A stretch of DNA of 64,000 bases. Source: Pseudoduganella flava (GTDB lineage: Bacteria; Pseudomonadota; Gammaproteobacteria; Burkholderiales; Burkholderiaceae_D). This document shows, one piece after another, positions 25,745-34,710 of this stretch. The translations under genes were made by a program, and so were the position numbers. Each line of letters opens with the position of its first letter. Position 1 is the first letter of the stretch. The notes under the pieces were generated by a model. That model searched no databases. It worked only from the letters and a program-made list of their open reading frames with translations, and was not told the origin of the DNA. The stretch spans positions 186,001 to 250,000 of the forward strand of contig NZ_VLKW01000001.1 in assembly GCF_007830495.1 (NCBI RefSeq), given 5' to 3'.

Positions 25745-27460
25745 TCAGCCGGCCTTCTGTGCCTGCGCGGTCGCGCGGATCGTCTCCAGCGTCGCGCCCG
25801 GCGTGATCAGGTTGCCGTCGTAGCGCAGTTCGATGACGGCCGGCAGGTTCTGCTCGCGCGTGAACGCCAGCGCGTCGCGCAGCGCCGGGGCGAACTGTGC
25901 CGTCTCTTCCACCACCACGCCGTGGCCGCCATAGGCGCGCGCCAGCGCGGCGAAGTCCGGGTTCTCCAGCGTCGTGCCGGACACGCGCCCCGGATACTCG
26001 CGTTCCTGGTGCATCCGGATCGTGCCGAACATGCGGTTGTTGAACACGATGAGGATGACGCCCGCGCCATACTGCACGGCGGTCGCCAGCTCCTGGCCGT
26101 TCATCATGAACTCGCCGTCGCCGGCAAACGTGATGACGGTGCGCGCCGGGTCGACGATCTTTGCCGCCACGCCGGCCGGCACGCTGTAGCCCATCGCGCC
26201 GCTGGTCGGCGCCAGCTGCGTGCGCATGCCGCCGTAGCGGTGGAAGCGGTGCGCCCACGTGGCGTAGTTGCCGGCGCCGTTCGTGATGATCACGTCGTGC
26301 GGCGCCAGCGCGTCGATGTCGCGTACCACCTGCCACAGGTTCAGCGGCGCGGTACCGTCCTGGAAGATGGCCGGCACGCGCTGCCACGCCTGCAGCTCTT
26401 CCTTCGCCTGCGCGACGCTGTCCCGCCATGCCGACGCATCGACGGGCGCCATCGCCGCCAGCATCGCGGCCGCTTGCGGCATGCCGCTCGCGATCATCAA
26501 CTCGGCCTGGTAGACGCTGCCCAGTTCCTCCATGCTGGCGTGGATGTGCACGAGGCGCTGGCGCGGCACCGGCGCGTCGATGATCGAATAGCCGCTCGTC
26601 GTCATTTCGCCCAGGCGCGGGCCGATCGCGATCAGCACGTCCGCATCGCGCACGCGCGCGGCCAGCTTCGGGTTGATGCCGATGCCGACGTCGCCCACGT
26701 AATGCGGATGGTCGTTGTCCATCAGGTCCTGGAAGCGGAACGCGCACGCGACCGGCAGGTGGTTCGCCTCGGCGAAGCGGGCGATGTCGGCGCACGCCCG
26801 CTCCGTCCAGCCGCTGCCGCCCAGCAGCACCAGCGGGCGCTGTGCGCCTGCCAGCAGGGAGCGCAGCGCATCGATCTGCGCCTGCGCGGGCGATGCCTGC
26901 ACCGGTTGGTAGTGGCGCGTATCCGCGACGGCGGCCTTGGCCACCAGCATGTCCTCCGGCAGCGCCAGCACGACGGGGCCCTGGCGGCCGCTGGTCGCGA
27001 CCTGGAATGCCCGCGCGATGTATTCGGGGATGCGTTCGGCGCGGTCGATCTGCGCCACCCACTTGGCCATCTGGCCGTACATGCGCCGGTAGTCCACTTC
27101 CTGGAAGGCCTCGCGGTCCATGAAGTCGCCGCCCACCTGGCCGATGAACAGGATCATCGGCGTGGAATCCTGGTAAGCCGTGTGCACGCCGATCGATGCG
27201 TTGGTGGCGCCGGGACCGCGCGTGACGAAGCAGATGCCGGGCTTGCCCGTCATCTTGCCGTACGCATCGGCCATGAACGCGGCGCCCCCTTCCTGGCGGT
27301 TGATGACGAAGCGGATGCCCGATTCGTGCAGCGCGTCCAGCACGTCCAGATAGCTTTCGCCGGGCACGCCGAACGCGGTGTCGACACCGTGGATTTGCAG
27401 GGCATCGACCAGGATCTGGCCGCCGGAGCGGGGTGCATGCGAAGGGGCTGCGGACGTCAT
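25745..27460 (-). CDS. Thiamine-pyrophosphate-dependent enzyme, acetolactate-synthase-like
   Basis: A 571-residue protein of the ALS/POX/BFD family. The N-terminal TPP domain has FGVPGESYLDVLDAL and the catalytic-type Glu57 in NRQEGGAAFMADAYG; the C-terminal domain has the GDGEFMMNGQELATAVQYGAGVILIVFNN cofactor motif. It is shorter than a true IlvB with a dedicated small subunit next to it, and no ilvN is nearby, so it may not make acetolactate. It may instead be a decarboxylase of unknown substrate. It is divergent from the regulator at 27589, which may control it. Confidence 0.85.
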   Translation of the reverse strand: MTSAAPSHAPRSGGQILVDALQIHGVDTAFGVPGESYLDVLDALHESGIRFVINRQEGGAAFMADAYGKMTGKPGICFVTRGPGATNASIGVHTAYQDSTPMILFIGQVGGDFMDREAFQEVDYRRMYGQMAKWVAQIDRAERIPEYIARAFQVATSGRQGPVVLALPEDMLVAKAAVADTRHYQPVQASPAQAQIDALRSLLAGAQRPLVLLGGSGWTERACADIARFAEANHLPVACAFRFQDLMDNDHPHYVGDVGIGINPKLAARVRDADVLIAIGPRLGEMTTSGYSIIDAPVPRQRLVHIHASMEELGSVYQAELMIASGMPQAAAMLAAMAPVDASAWRDSVAQAKEELQAWQRVPAIFQDGTAPLNLWQVVRDIDALAPHDVIITNGAGNYATWAHRFHRYGGMRTQLAPTSGAMGYSVPAGVAAKIVDPARTVITFAGDGEFMMNGQELATAVQYGAGVILIVFNNRMFGTIRMHQEREYPGRVSGTTLENPDFAALARAYGGHGVVVEETAQFAPALRDALAFTREQNLPAVIELRYDGNLITPGATLETIRATAQAQKAG

Positions 27461-27553
27461 GGGAACCTCTTGTAATGGGATGGCGCATTCTAGAGCGCGG
27501 CCCGGTCGCCGGCTTTTGAAATAACGACACGCTTTTCCGTTTTACGGTTGTTG

Positions 27554-27591
27554 TTGACGTGCTGTCACATGTCAGATAATGTTTACACATG
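27554..27591 (+). promoter_or_regulatory. Sigma-70 promoter of the ArsR-like gene, probably leaderless
   Basis: TTGACG (27554-27559), 17 bases, TAATGT (27577-27582). The expected +1 is about 27589, the A of the ATG, with no ribosome site upstream, so the message may be leaderless. CTGTCA (27562-27567) and TGACAG (27590-27595) form an inverted pair across the promoter, a possible operator. Confidence 0.6.
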
Positions 27592-27918
27592 ACAGTGAAA
27601 ACCAAACGCAGCGACGGCGACCGGCTGCTGGCCATGCTGGCGGCGCTCGACAATCCGCACCGCCTGCGGATCGTTGCGGCGCTGGCCGCCGGTGGCCGCA
27701 ACTACGTCAGCCAGCTGGCCCGCGAGTTGGGCATCAGCCGCCCACTGCTGCACCTGCACCTGGCCAAGCTGGAGGATGCCGGCCTGGTGCGCAGTCAGCT
27801 GGAATTGTCCGCCGACGGCAAGGCGCTCAATTTCTTCGAAGTGAACCCGTTCCACGTGACGCTGGACCCGGCCGCGATCGCGGCCGCCGCGGCCAGCCTG
27901 ACCAACCCCGAACCATAG
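27589..27918 (+). CDS. ArsR-like winged-helix regulator
   Basis: A 109-residue DNA-binding protein: RLLAMLAALDNPHRLRIVAALAAGGRNYVSQLARELGISRPLLHLHLAKLEDAGLVRS is a clear winged helix-turn-helix (residues 12-70). No metal-binding cysteines are visible, so it is not an arsenite sensor. It heads a three-gene run (gaps of 10 and 26 bases) with two small membrane proteins and is divergent from the TPP-enzyme gene. Self-regulation through the CTGTCA/TGACAG pair is possible. Confidence 0.88.
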   Translation: MTVKTKRSDGDRLLAMLAALDNPHRLRIVAALAAGGRNYVSQLARELGISRPLLHLHLAKLEDAGLVRSQLELSADGKALNFFEVNPFHVTLDPAAIAAAAASLTNPEP

Positions 27919-27928
27919 AGGTTTTCCA

Positions 27929-28144
27929 ATGTCCGAACACGTATTCCTGTTCACGATCTTCATGGTGCTTGCCGCCGTGCTGCTGGTCTTCGGCATCCGC
28001 GCCTTCAGCGCCATTGCCCAGGCGAAGTACCGGGCCCGTGCGGACGGCGAGTCGGCGCGCACGCTGGCATCGATCGACGCGTCGCTGGTCGAGCTGCGCG
28101 AACGCATCGCCGCCATCGAACGGATCCTGCGGCAAGTCGATTGA
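27929..28144 (+). CDS. Small membrane protein with a C-terminal helix
   Basis: A 71-residue protein: one membrane helix (residues 5-30, HVFLFTIFMVLAAVLLVFGIRAF) followed by a charged amphipathic region likely forming a coiled coil (ARADGESARTLASIDASLVELRERIAAIERILRQVD). No enzyme motif. It lies between the regulator and another membrane protein in the same operon. Family not recognised. Confidence 0.75.
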   Translation: MSEHVFLFTIFMVLAAVLLVFGIRAFSAIAQAKYRARADGESARTLASIDASLVELRERIAAIERILRQVD

Positions 28145-28170
28145 ATTGCCATCCTTGAAGGAGTAGCGCC

Positions 28171-28608
28171 ATGACGGAAGTTTCGTTGTTCCGGCTGTAC
28201 GTGTTGCGGGCCGTGTACCTGCTGATCGGCGCCACGCTGGTCGCGCAGATCGGCCCGAAGATCCTGCGTTACCACGGCCAGTGGGAGCTGATGGAGGGCG
28301 TCGTCCAATGCATGCTGGTCACGTTCGGCCTGCTGTGCTTCCTCGGGATCCGCTACCCGATCCGCATGCTGCCGGTGCTGCTGTGGGAGCTGGGGTGGAA
28401 GGCCCTGTGGCTGCTCGTCATCGCCCTGCCGCAGTGGCGCGCGGGCACGTTGGCCGGCGACACGGCGGAAACCGCGTTTGCCTGCATGGTCGGCATCATC
28501 GTGCCGCTGGCGCTGCCGTGGCGCTACCTCTACGAGCACTATCTGCGCGCGCCGGGCGATCGCTGGGGCAGGGCGTCGCGGATCGCCGCGGCGGATGCGG
28601 TACAATAG
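28171..28608 (+). CDS. Integral membrane protein, unknown function
   Basis: A 145-residue protein with about four hydrophobic segments (residues 12-28, 42-60, 64-86 and 99-118), starting MTEVSLFRLYVLRAVYLLIGA after an AAGGAG ribosome site. It ends YLYEHYLRAPGDRWGRASRIA..., a basic cytoplasmic tail. It is the last gene of the operon; the rnpB promoter -10 box overlaps its final codons. Family not recognised. Confidence 0.75.
   Translation: MTEVSLFRLYVLRAVYLLIGATLVAQIGPKILRYHGQWELMEGVVQCMLVTFGLLCFLGIRYPIRMLPVLLWELGWKALWLLVIALPQWRAGTLAGDTAETAFACMVGIIVPLALPWRYLYEHYLRAPGDRWGRASRIAAADAVQ
28601..28606 (+). promoter_or_regulatory. -10 box of the rnpB promoter
   Basis: TACAAT lies inside the last codons of the upstream gene and places +1 near 28613, where the RNase P RNA begins. 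The -35 region is weak by eye. Confidence 0.55.
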
Positions 28609-28612
28609 CGCC

Positions 28613-28945
28613 GGAAGCAAGCCAGACAGCCGCTGGCCGGCGCAGCAATGCGTTGGCGGGAGGAAGGTCCGGACTCCACAGAGCGGGGTGACGGTTAACG
28701 GCCGTCCGCTGAAAGCCTTCGGGTATAAGGCGAGGAATAGGGCCACAGAGACGAGCGTATTAAGTTACGGTGAAACGCGGTAACCTCCACCTGGTGCAAT
28801 TTCAAATAGGCACGCGATGATGTTGCTCGCGGAGCGTGCGGGTAGAAAGCTTGAGCGGCGGAGTAATCCGTCGCCTAGAGGAATGGCTGTCATAGCGCCG
28901 GCTTGCCGGCGCCGTAACAGAATCCGGCCTATCGGCTTGCTTCAA
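28613..28945 (+). ncRNA. rnpB: RNase P RNA (bacterial type A)
   Basis: The catalytic RNA of ribonuclease P, which trims the 5' ends of tRNA precursors. The 5' end GGAAGCAAGCC pairs with GGCTTGCTTC at the 3' end to close helix P1. The most conserved blocks are present: GGAGGAAGGTCCGGACTCC near 28660, the ACAGAG element after it, AGAGGAATGGCTGTCAT near 28878 and ACAGAATCCGGCCTATC near 28917. Length (about 333 bases) fits proteobacterial type A. Ends are set by the P1 pairing and are approximate. Confidence 0.97.
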
Positions 28946-29001
28946 CTTATTCCAGTGTCCTGAATTGCAGATTCGACGATAATCGCTCCGATACTGCGTT
29001 G

Positions 29002-29030
29002 AAAATACCCGGGCGTTGCCCGGTATTTTT
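29002..29030 (+). terminator. Rho-independent terminator of rnpB
   Basis: AATACC(C)GGGC-GTT-GCCCGGTATT is a strong stem with one bulged base, followed by TTT. It lies about 57 bases after the mature rnpB end. Confidence 0.85.
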
Positions 29031-29035
29031 CCGCG

Positions 29036-29052
29036 CCGAGGCAGTGCCTCGG
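29036..29052. other. Hairpin between rnpB terminator and glpK
   Basis: CCGAGGC-AGT-GCCTCGG is a perfect 7-bp stem, 55 bases upstream of glpK. It may lie in the glpK leader; no T-run follows. Confidence 0.5.
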
Positions 29053-29107
29053 CTTTCGAACCGATTTCGTGAAATTTATTGCAACGAACTAGCAATTCAG
29101 GACACTG

Positions 29108-30598
29108 ATGAAACACTACATCCTGGCACTGGACCAGGGCACGACCAGTTCCCGCGCCATCCTGTTCGACCACGACGGGCACGTCGCGCACTGCGTTGCG
29201 CAGGAATTTCCCCAGCATTTCCCCCAGCCCGGCTGGGTCGAGCACGACGCCGACGACATCTGGTCCAGCCAGCTGGCCGTCGCCCAGGCCGTGCTGCGCG
29301 ATGCGCACGTGCGCCCCGAGCAGGTGCGGGCGATCGGCATCGCCAACCAACGTGAGACGACAGTCCTGTGGGAGCGTGCAACCGGCCGCCCCGTCGCGCC
29401 CGCCATTGTCTGGCAAGATCGCCGCACGGCCGACCACTGCGATGCGCTGCGCGCCGCCGGCCATGCCGACTTCATTCGCGAGCGTACCGGCCTGGAACTG
29501 GACGCCTATTTTTCCGCCACCAAGCTGGCCTGGCTGCTCGATCACGTGCCGGGTGCGCGCGAACGGGCCGAGCGGGGCGAACTGTGTTTCGGCACAGTCG
29601 ACAGCTGGCTCGCTTACCGGCTGTGCGGCGCGCACGTGACGGACGTCAGCAATGCGTCCCGCACGATGCTGTTCAACATCCACCTGATGCGCTGGGACGC
29701 CGACCTGCTCGCGCTGTTCCGCATTCCCGATGCATTGCTGCCCGATGTCGTGTCGTCCAGCGGCGAGATCGGCGCCACCCATGCCGACCTGTTCGGCGCG
29801 CCGATCCCAGTCGCAGGCATCGCCGGCGACCAGCAGGCCGCCACGTTCGGCCAGGCCTGTCATCGTGCCGGCATGGTCAAGAACACCTATGGCACCGGCT
29901 GTTTCATGCTGATGCATGCGGGTGCCCAGCCCGCCGTATCGCATCAGCGGCTGTTGTCGACGGTCGGCTGGCGCGTCCACACGGGCGAGTGCTACCTGCT
30001 CGAGGGCAGCGTGTTCATGGGCGGCGCCACCGTGCAGTGGCTGCGCGATGGGCTGGGCATCATCAAGGCGTCCAGCGACGTCGAGCCGCTGGCCGCCTCC
30101 GTGCCGGACAGCGGTGGCGTGATGCTGGTGCCGGCCTTCGTCGGGCTCGGCGCACCGCATTGGGACCCCTATGCCCGCGGCACCATCGTCGGCCTGACGC
30201 GCGGCAGCACCGCCGCCCACATCGCGCGGGCGGCCGTGGAAGCGATCGCTTACCAGAGCGCGGAGCTGCTGGGCGCCATGCAGCGCGACGCGGCGCAGCC
30301 CGTCGTCGAGGTGCGCGCCGATGGCGGTGCGGCCCGCAACGACCTGCTGATGCAGTTCCAGGCGGACTTGCTGGGCGTGCCCGTGCTGCGCCCGCGCGTG
30401 ACGGAGACGACGGCCCTTGGTGCCGCCTACCTGGCTGGCCTGGCCGTGCGCTTCTGGGCGTCGGAAGAGGAGATTGCCGCGCAGTGGCAATGCGAACGGC
30501 GCTTCGAGCCCGCGATGCCAGAAGGCCGGCGCGCCGAGCTGCTGGCGCGCTGGAGCCGGGCCGTCGAGCGGGCCAAATCCTGGGAAGCGCCGCTGTAA
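29108..30598 (+). CDS. glpK: Glycerol kinase
   Basis: A 496-residue FGGY kinase. It begins [24 protein letters not shown], the diagnostic glycerol-kinase N-terminus, and has [38 protein letters not shown] and [20 protein letters not shown]. It phosphorylates glycerol to glycerol-3-phosphate in the cytoplasm. The usual partners glpF and glpD are not adjacent here. Its ribosome site AGGA lies within the right arm of the 155-bp inverted-repeat element. Confidence 0.97.
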   Translation: MKHYILALDQGTTSSRAILFDHDGHVAHCVAQEFPQHFPQPGWVEHDADDIWSSQLAVAQAVLRDAHVRPEQVRAIGIANQRETTVLWERATGRPVAPAIVWQDRRTADHCDALRAAGHADFIRERTGLELDAYFSATKLAWLLDHVPGARERAERGELCFGTVDSWLAYRLCGAHVTDVSNASRTMLFNIHLMRWDADLLALFRIPDALLPDVVSSSGEIGATHADLFGAPIPVAGIAGDQQAATFGQACHRAGMVKNTYGTGCFMLMHAGAQPAVSHQRLLSTVGWRVHTGECYLLEGSVFMGGATVQWLRDGLGIIKASSDVEPLAASVPDSGGVMLVPAFVGLGAPHWDPYARGTIVGLTRGSTAAHIARAAVEAIAYQSAELLGAMQRDAAQPVVEVRADGGAARNDLLMQFQADLLGVPVLRPRVTETTALGAAYLAGLAVRFWASEEEIAAQWQCERRFEPAMPEGRRAELLARWSRAVERAKSWEAPL

Positions 30599-31126
30599 CG
30601 GCAGGCGCAAACTGAGCAATCACTTCGCCTGCACACCGCTTGTGTCCGTTTTCTTCGTGCCCACCGCGTTCCGCGTATAATCGCGCGCTTCCCACCCGCT
30701 ACTTCTCCCAAGTTGTCTATACAAGCTATTTCCCGCAGGAATTTCCACCGTTATCCCAGCGGTTATTCTCTTGCTTTTACGTAAAAGTTCTCCCACTCCC
30801 ACGCTAGTATTCACTACGCCCCTGACACGCATCAGCTCAGCCGTGCAATGCCAAATATGTGTAATTTTTGTAAGTATTTGCAACGGCCGGAACCGTTGCG
30901 GCGTCGCGACGAAGACGTTGTCGTTCAGCAATCTTATCCTTTCGTCTTCATTTTATTTTTTGCTACTTGGCACGGGTTTGTGCTGCGGTGTAGATGAGGT
31001 AGCACATTCAATAAATTGCCTAGGTCCCTGATTTCTCAGCGTTTTCTGACTTGAGCTTGCTTCAAGGATCGCTCCTAAGTCCTTAATTTCATTAGTAAAA
31101 ATCGACTTTTGCCAGCCGGAAATCGC
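30599..31126. other. AT-richer intergenic region between glpK and the dcw promoter
   Basis: Four 60-base lines I counted by hand gave 38-47 % GC, well below the surrounding genes. I see no credible gene; the longest plus-strand frame (30771-31031) lacks a ribosome site and has Ser/Leu/Cys-rich content. A 7-bp hairpin GCAACGG-N6-CCGTTGC lies at 30880-30899. No terminator for glpK was recognised. Confidence 0.6.
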
Positions 31127-31155
31127 TTGACCACTATCTTTCCTTACTCTAAAGT
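31127..31155 (+). promoter_or_regulatory. Main dcw (mra) promoter
   Basis: TTGACC (31127-31132), a 17-base spacer and TAAAGT (31150-31155) form a sigma-70 promoter about 110 bases before mraZ. Its -10 box runs into the MraZ repeats, so it should be repressed by MraZ. Confidence 0.75.
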
Positions 31156-31203
31156 GGGCATCTGTGTGAAAAAGTGTAGTTTTGTGGGAAGTTGGGGCGG
31201 AAT
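31154..31203 (+). promoter_or_regulatory. MraZ operator: five repeats at 10-bp spacing
   Basis: GTGGGCATCT, GTGTGAAAAA, GTGTAGTTTT, GTGGGAAGTT and GGGGCGGAAT follow each other in exact 10-base steps from 31154. MraZ is known to bind such 10-bp-spaced GTGGG-type repeats in front of its own operon. The first repeat overlaps the -10 box. Confidence 0.85.
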
Positions 31204-31265
31204 CGGCGCCGCGCAAACGTCACAACAGATTTCCAAACCTAAGGTTCTGAAGAGAAAGTACAGCC

Positions 31266-31694
31266 GTGTTCCAGGGCGCGTCCGCGATCACTCTCGATGC
31301 GAAAGGCAGGATGTCCATCCCGGCCAAGCATCGTGACGCACTGATGATTCAGTGCGAAGGACGCCTCACGCTGACAAAGCACCCGGACGGCTGCCTGCTG
31401 ATGTACCCGCGCCCCGTGTGGGAAGGCAAGCGCGACCAGATCATGGGCTGGCCGATGTCCGCCCGCGGCTGGCAGCGCATCCTGCTGGGCAATGCCTGCG
31501 ACGTCGAAATGGACAGCGCCGGCCGCATCCTGGTCTCGCCCGAATTGCGCGAGACCGTGGGTCTGGGCCGCGAGGTCGTGCTGTCCGGCATGCTGACCCA
31601 TTTCGAAATCTGGGATCCGGTCAAGCGCGCCGAGAACGAGCAGGCGACGATCGACGCCGGCATGCCGGACACGCTGTCCGATTTCTCCTTCTGA
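31266..31694 (+). CDS. mraZ: Transcriptional regulator MraZ
   Basis: A 142-residue AbrB-like DNA-binding protein with two SpoVT/AbrB-type repeats. It begins with a GTG start: [26 protein letters not shown]. The second half has [35 protein letters not shown] is the ribosome site. MraZ represses its own operon by binding 10-bp-spaced repeats, which are visible upstream. It is the first gene of the division and cell-wall cluster. Confidence 0.97.
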   Translation: MFQGASAITLDAKGRMSIPAKHRDALMIQCEGRLTLTKHPDGCLLMYPRPVWEGKRDQIMGWPMSARGWQRILLGNACDVEMDSAGRILVSPELRETVGLGREVVLSGMLTHFEIWDPVKRAENEQATIDAGMPDTLSDFSF

Positions 31695-31706
31695 AGGGCC
31701 CGCCAC

Positions 31707-32669
31707 ATGACGAACACAGCGGTGCCATCATTCCAGCATCGTACGGTGCTGCTAGACGAAGCGATCGACGCGCTTGCCATCACGGGCGCGCGGGCCGACG
31801 GCACGTATGTCGACGGCACCTTCGGCCGTGGCGGCCACAGCCGCCTGCTGCTGTCCCGCCTGGGGCAGGCCGGCCGCCTCATTGCGTTCGACAAGGATCC
31901 GCAGGCGATCGCTACCGCCGAGCAGATCGCCGACCCCCGTTTCACGATCGTGCACGACAGCTTCGCGACGATGTCCGAGGCGCTGGCCGAGCGTGGCGTT
32001 GCGCACGTCGACGGCGTCCTGCTCGACCTGGGCATCTCGTCGCCGCAGGTGGACGATGCCGCACGGGGCTTTTCCTTCAAGAACGACGGTCCGCTGGACA
32101 TGCGGATGGACACGACGCGCGGCATCTCCGCGGCCGAATGGCTGGCCACGGAATCGGAACAGACTCTTGAAAAGGTGATCAGGGATTATGGGGAAGAACG
32201 GTTTGCTTTTCAGATTGCAAAGGCGATTGTTGCTCGCCGGGCAATCGAGCCAATTTCAGGCACACGACAGCTTGCCGGCATCGTGGCAGGCGCGGTCAAA
32301 ACCCGGGAGAAGGGCAAGGATCCGGCCACTCGCACCTTTCAGGCTATCCGGATTTTCATCAATCAAGAGCTTGAAGACCTCGAAGCAGGTCTGAAACAGG
32401 CTTACGACGCGCTGGCGCCGGGCGCCATCATGGCCGTGATCAGCTTCCACTCGCTGGAAGACCGGATCGTCAAGCGCTTCTTCGCCGAGCGGGCCAATGT
32501 GCCGCAGCCGGACCGGCGCCTGCCGATCCGCGCGGCCGACCTGCCGCAGCCGCAGATGAAGCTGCTGGCGAAGATCAAGCCGTCCGCGCGCGAAGTGGAT
32601 GAAAACCCGCGCGCCCGCTCGGCCGTGCTGCGCGTGGCGATGCGCCTGCCGGCAGGAGGTGGCCAATGA
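31707..32669 (+). CDS. rsmH: 16S rRNA (cytosine1402-N4)-methyltransferase
   Basis: A 320-residue SAM-dependent enzyme, formerly MraW. Motifs: [31 protein letters not shown] (SAM loop), [23 protein letters not shown] and [15 protein letters not shown]. It methylates C1402 of 16S rRNA in the decoding site. The stop overlaps the ftsL ATG by 4 bases. Confidence 0.97.
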   Translation: MTNTAVPSFQHRTVLLDEAIDALAITGARADGTYVDGTFGRGGHSRLLLSRLGQAGRLIAFDKDPQAIATAEQIADPRFTIVHDSFATMSEALAERGVAHVDGVLLDLGISSPQVDDAARGFSFKNDGPLDMRMDTTRGISAAEWLATESEQTLEKVIRDYGEERFAFQIAKAIVARRAIEPISGTRQLAGIVAGAVKTREKGKDPATRTFQAIRIFINQELEDLEAGLKQAYDALAPGAIMAVISFHSLEDRIVKRFFAERANVPQPDRRLPIRAADLPQPQMKLLAKIKPSAREVDENPRARSAVLRVAMRLPAGGGQ

Positions 32670-32938
32670 GCGGCAAGATCAACGCCGTGCTGACCGTGCT
32701 GCTGGTCGGGTGCGCGCTGTCGCTCGTCAATGCGCAATACCAGGCGCGCCACCTGTTCATCGAACTGGAACGGGCGCAGTCGCAGGCGCGCCAGCTCGAC
32801 ATCGAATGGGCCCAGCTGCAGCTGGACCAGTCGACGCTGGGCAAGCATGCCCGTATCGAAGAAATCGCGCACCGCGACCTGGGCATGACCCAGCTGACGC
32901 CGGCGCGCACCCAATACCTGACGGAGGGTGAGCAATGA
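32666..32938 (+). CDS. ftsL: Cell division protein FtsL
   Basis: A 90-residue bitopic protein: short N-terminus, membrane helix [30 protein letters not shown], then a coiled coil ([26 protein letters not shown]) ending in a hydrophilic tail. FtsL forms a complex with FtsQ and FtsB in the divisome. Its start overlaps rsmH and its stop overlaps ftsI (ATGA each time). Confidence 0.95.
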   Translation: MSGKINAVLTVLLVGCALSLVNAQYQARHLFIELERAQSQARQLDIEWAQLQLDQSTLGKHARIEEIAHRDLGMTQLTPARTQYLTEGEQ

Positions 32939-34710
32939 GCCGCTCCTCCGCCAACGCCCGCGTGGCCGCCTCGAAAGGCGTGTCGTTCTCGAAGAGCCCC
33001 GTGCTGGCCGTGCGCCTGCCCACGTGGCGTTCGCGCGTGGTGCTGTTCGTGCTGTTCGCGGCGTTTGCCGCGCTGGCCGTGCGGGCGCTGTGGCTGCAAG
33101 GGCTGTCCACGCAATTCCTGCAGAAGCAGGGCGAGATCCGCTACGCCCGCACGATCGAACTGCCCGCCACGCGCGGCAAGATCATGGACCGCAACGGCCA
33201 GGTGCTGGCCTCGTCGATCCCCGTCAAGGCCATCTGGGCGATCCCGGACGACGTGCTGCAGGCGCCGCCGGAGAAGCTGCGCGCGCTGGCCAGCCTCCTG
33301 GACATGAGCGAGGCCGACCTGCGCAAGAAGCTCGATTCGGACCGCAACTTCGTCTACCTGAAGCGGCAGGTCGAGCAGGACATCGCCGACAAGATCGCCA
33401 AGCTGAACATCGAAGGCATCGACACCCGCAAGGAATACAAGCGCTTCTACCCGCAGGGCGAGGTGATGACGCACGTCGTCGGCTTCACCAACGTCGAGGA
33501 CGTGGGCCAGGAATCGATGGAGCTGGCGCACCAGAAGACGCTGGTCGGCGTGCCCGGCTCGCGCCGCGTGATCAAGGACCGTCTCGGCCACATCGTCGAG
33601 GACATCGGCGCCAAGCACGAGCCGCACGACGGCAAGGACCTTGTGCTGTCCGTCGATTCGAAGATCCAGTACATCGCGTTCACGCAGCTGAAGGGCGCCG
33701 TCGAGAAGTTCAAGGCCAAGGCCGGCGCCGCTGTCGTGCTGGACGTGCACACGGGCGAAGTGCTGGCGCTGGCGAACTACCCCAGCTACGACCCGAACGA
33801 CCGCCGCAACCTGACCGGCGCGCAACTGCGCAACCGCGTGATGACGGACTCGTTCGAGCCCGGCTCCACGCTGAAACCCGTGACCGTCGCGCTGGCGCTG
33901 GACAAGGGCAAGGTGACGCCCCACTCGACGATCGACACGGGCAACGGCCGCTACACGATCCTCGACCGCACGATCTCCGACACCCATGCGCACGGCGTGA
34001 TCAGCGTGCAGCAGATCGTCGAGATGTCGTCCAATATCGGCACGTCGAAGATCGCGCTGTCGATGCCTGCGCAGGACATGTGGGAGATGTTCACCAAGGT
34101 CGGCTTCGGCCAGCAGCCGAAGTGGGGCTTCCCCGGCGCCGTGGCAGGCCGCGTGCGACCCTATAAATCGTGGCGGCCGATCGAGCAGGCCACGATGAGC
34201 TACGGGAACGGCATCTCCGTGTCGCTGATCCAGCTGGCGCGCGCCTACATGATGTTTGCCCGCGACGGCGACACGATCCCACTGACGTTCGAAAAGACCA
34301 GCGAGCTGCCCCAGGGCCAGCGGATCATCAAGCCCGAGACCGCGCGCGCGATGCGCGAGATGCTGGAGATGGTCGTCTCCGGCAAGGACGGCACGGCGAA
34401 GCAGGCCCAGATCCCGGGCTACCGCGTCGGCGGCAAGACGGGCACCGCCTACAAGGTGGAGAACGGCCGTTACGCGATCCCGCGCAAGTACGTGGGCTCG
34501 TTCGTCGGCATCGTGCCGCTGTCGGCGCCGCGCTTCATCATCGCCGTGATGATCGACGAGCCGACCCAGGGCGGCCACTACGGCGGCCAGGTGGCCGCTC
34601 CCACATTTGCCAAAGTCGCAGAGAACGCGCTGCGTGCATTGAACGTGCCTCCCGATTCCACGGTGACGGAAATCGTGGTGCCGACGGACACCGGACCGGA
34701 GGCCATGTAA
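32935..34710 (+). CDS. ftsI: Peptidoglycan transpeptidase FtsI (PBP3)
   Basis: A 591-residue class B penicillin-binding protein with one N-terminal membrane anchor (about residues 35-58). The active-site motifs are STLK in SFEPGSTLKPV (nucleophile Ser), SSN in VEMSSNIG and KTG in GGKTGTAYKV. It cross-links septal peptidoglycan and is the target of beta-lactams such as aztreonam. The stop TAA is shared in TAATG with the murE start. Confidence 0.97.
   Translation: MSRSSANARVAASKGVSFSKSPVLAVRLPTWRSRVVLFVLFAAFAALAVRALWLQGLSTQFLQKQGEIRYARTIELPATRGKIMDRNGQVLASSIPVKAIWAIPDDVLQAPPEKLRALASLLDMSEADLRKKLDSDRNFVYLKRQVEQDIADKIAKLNIEGIDTRKEYKRFYPQGEVMTHVVGFTNVEDVGQESMELAHQKTLVGVPGSRRVIKDRLGHIVEDIGAKHEPHDGKDLVLSVDSKIQYIAFTQLKGAVEKFKAKAGAAVVLDVHTGEVLALANYPSYDPNDRRNLTGAQLRNRVMTDSFEPGSTLKPVTVALALDKGKVTPHSTIDTGNGRYTILDRTISDTHAHGVISVQQIVEMSSNIGTSKIALSMPAQDMWEMFTKVGFGQQPKWGFPGAVAGRVRPYKSWRPIEQATMSYGNGISVSLIQLARAYMMFARDGDTIPLTFEKTSELPQGQRIIKPETARAMREMLEMVVSGKDGTAKQAQIPGYRVGGKTGTAYKVENGRYAIPRKYVGSFVGIVPLSAPRFIIAVMIDEPTQGGHYGGQVAAPTFAKVAENALRALNVPPDSTVTEIVVPTDTGPEAM

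Larger units (their letters stand above)
28953..29107. repeat. 155-bp element with 16-bp perfect terminal inverted repeats (MITE-like)
   Basis: CAGTGTCCTGAATTGC (28953-28968) is exactly inverted at 29092-29107, and further inward a TTCG aligns in both arms. The element lies between the rnpB 3' end and the glpK ATG and contains the rnpB terminator and a second hairpin. The right arm supplies the AGGA used as the glpK ribosome site. No target-site duplication is obvious. It may be a remnant or non-autonomous transposable element, or a fold-back control element. Confidence 0.55.

Noticed and set aside
25745..27460. True acetolactate synthase large subunit (ilvB)
   Set aside because: No small-subunit gene adjoins it; it is called only as a TPP enzyme of this family.
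30771..31031. Possible 86-residue gene before mraZ
   Set aside because: No ribosome site, Ser/Leu/Cys-rich, lies in an AT-richer leader and shows no recognisable domain.
32575..34578. Minus-strand open frame of 667 codons opposite ftsI
   Set aside because: Shadow of a highly conserved coding strand; composition His/Arg/Gln-rich.
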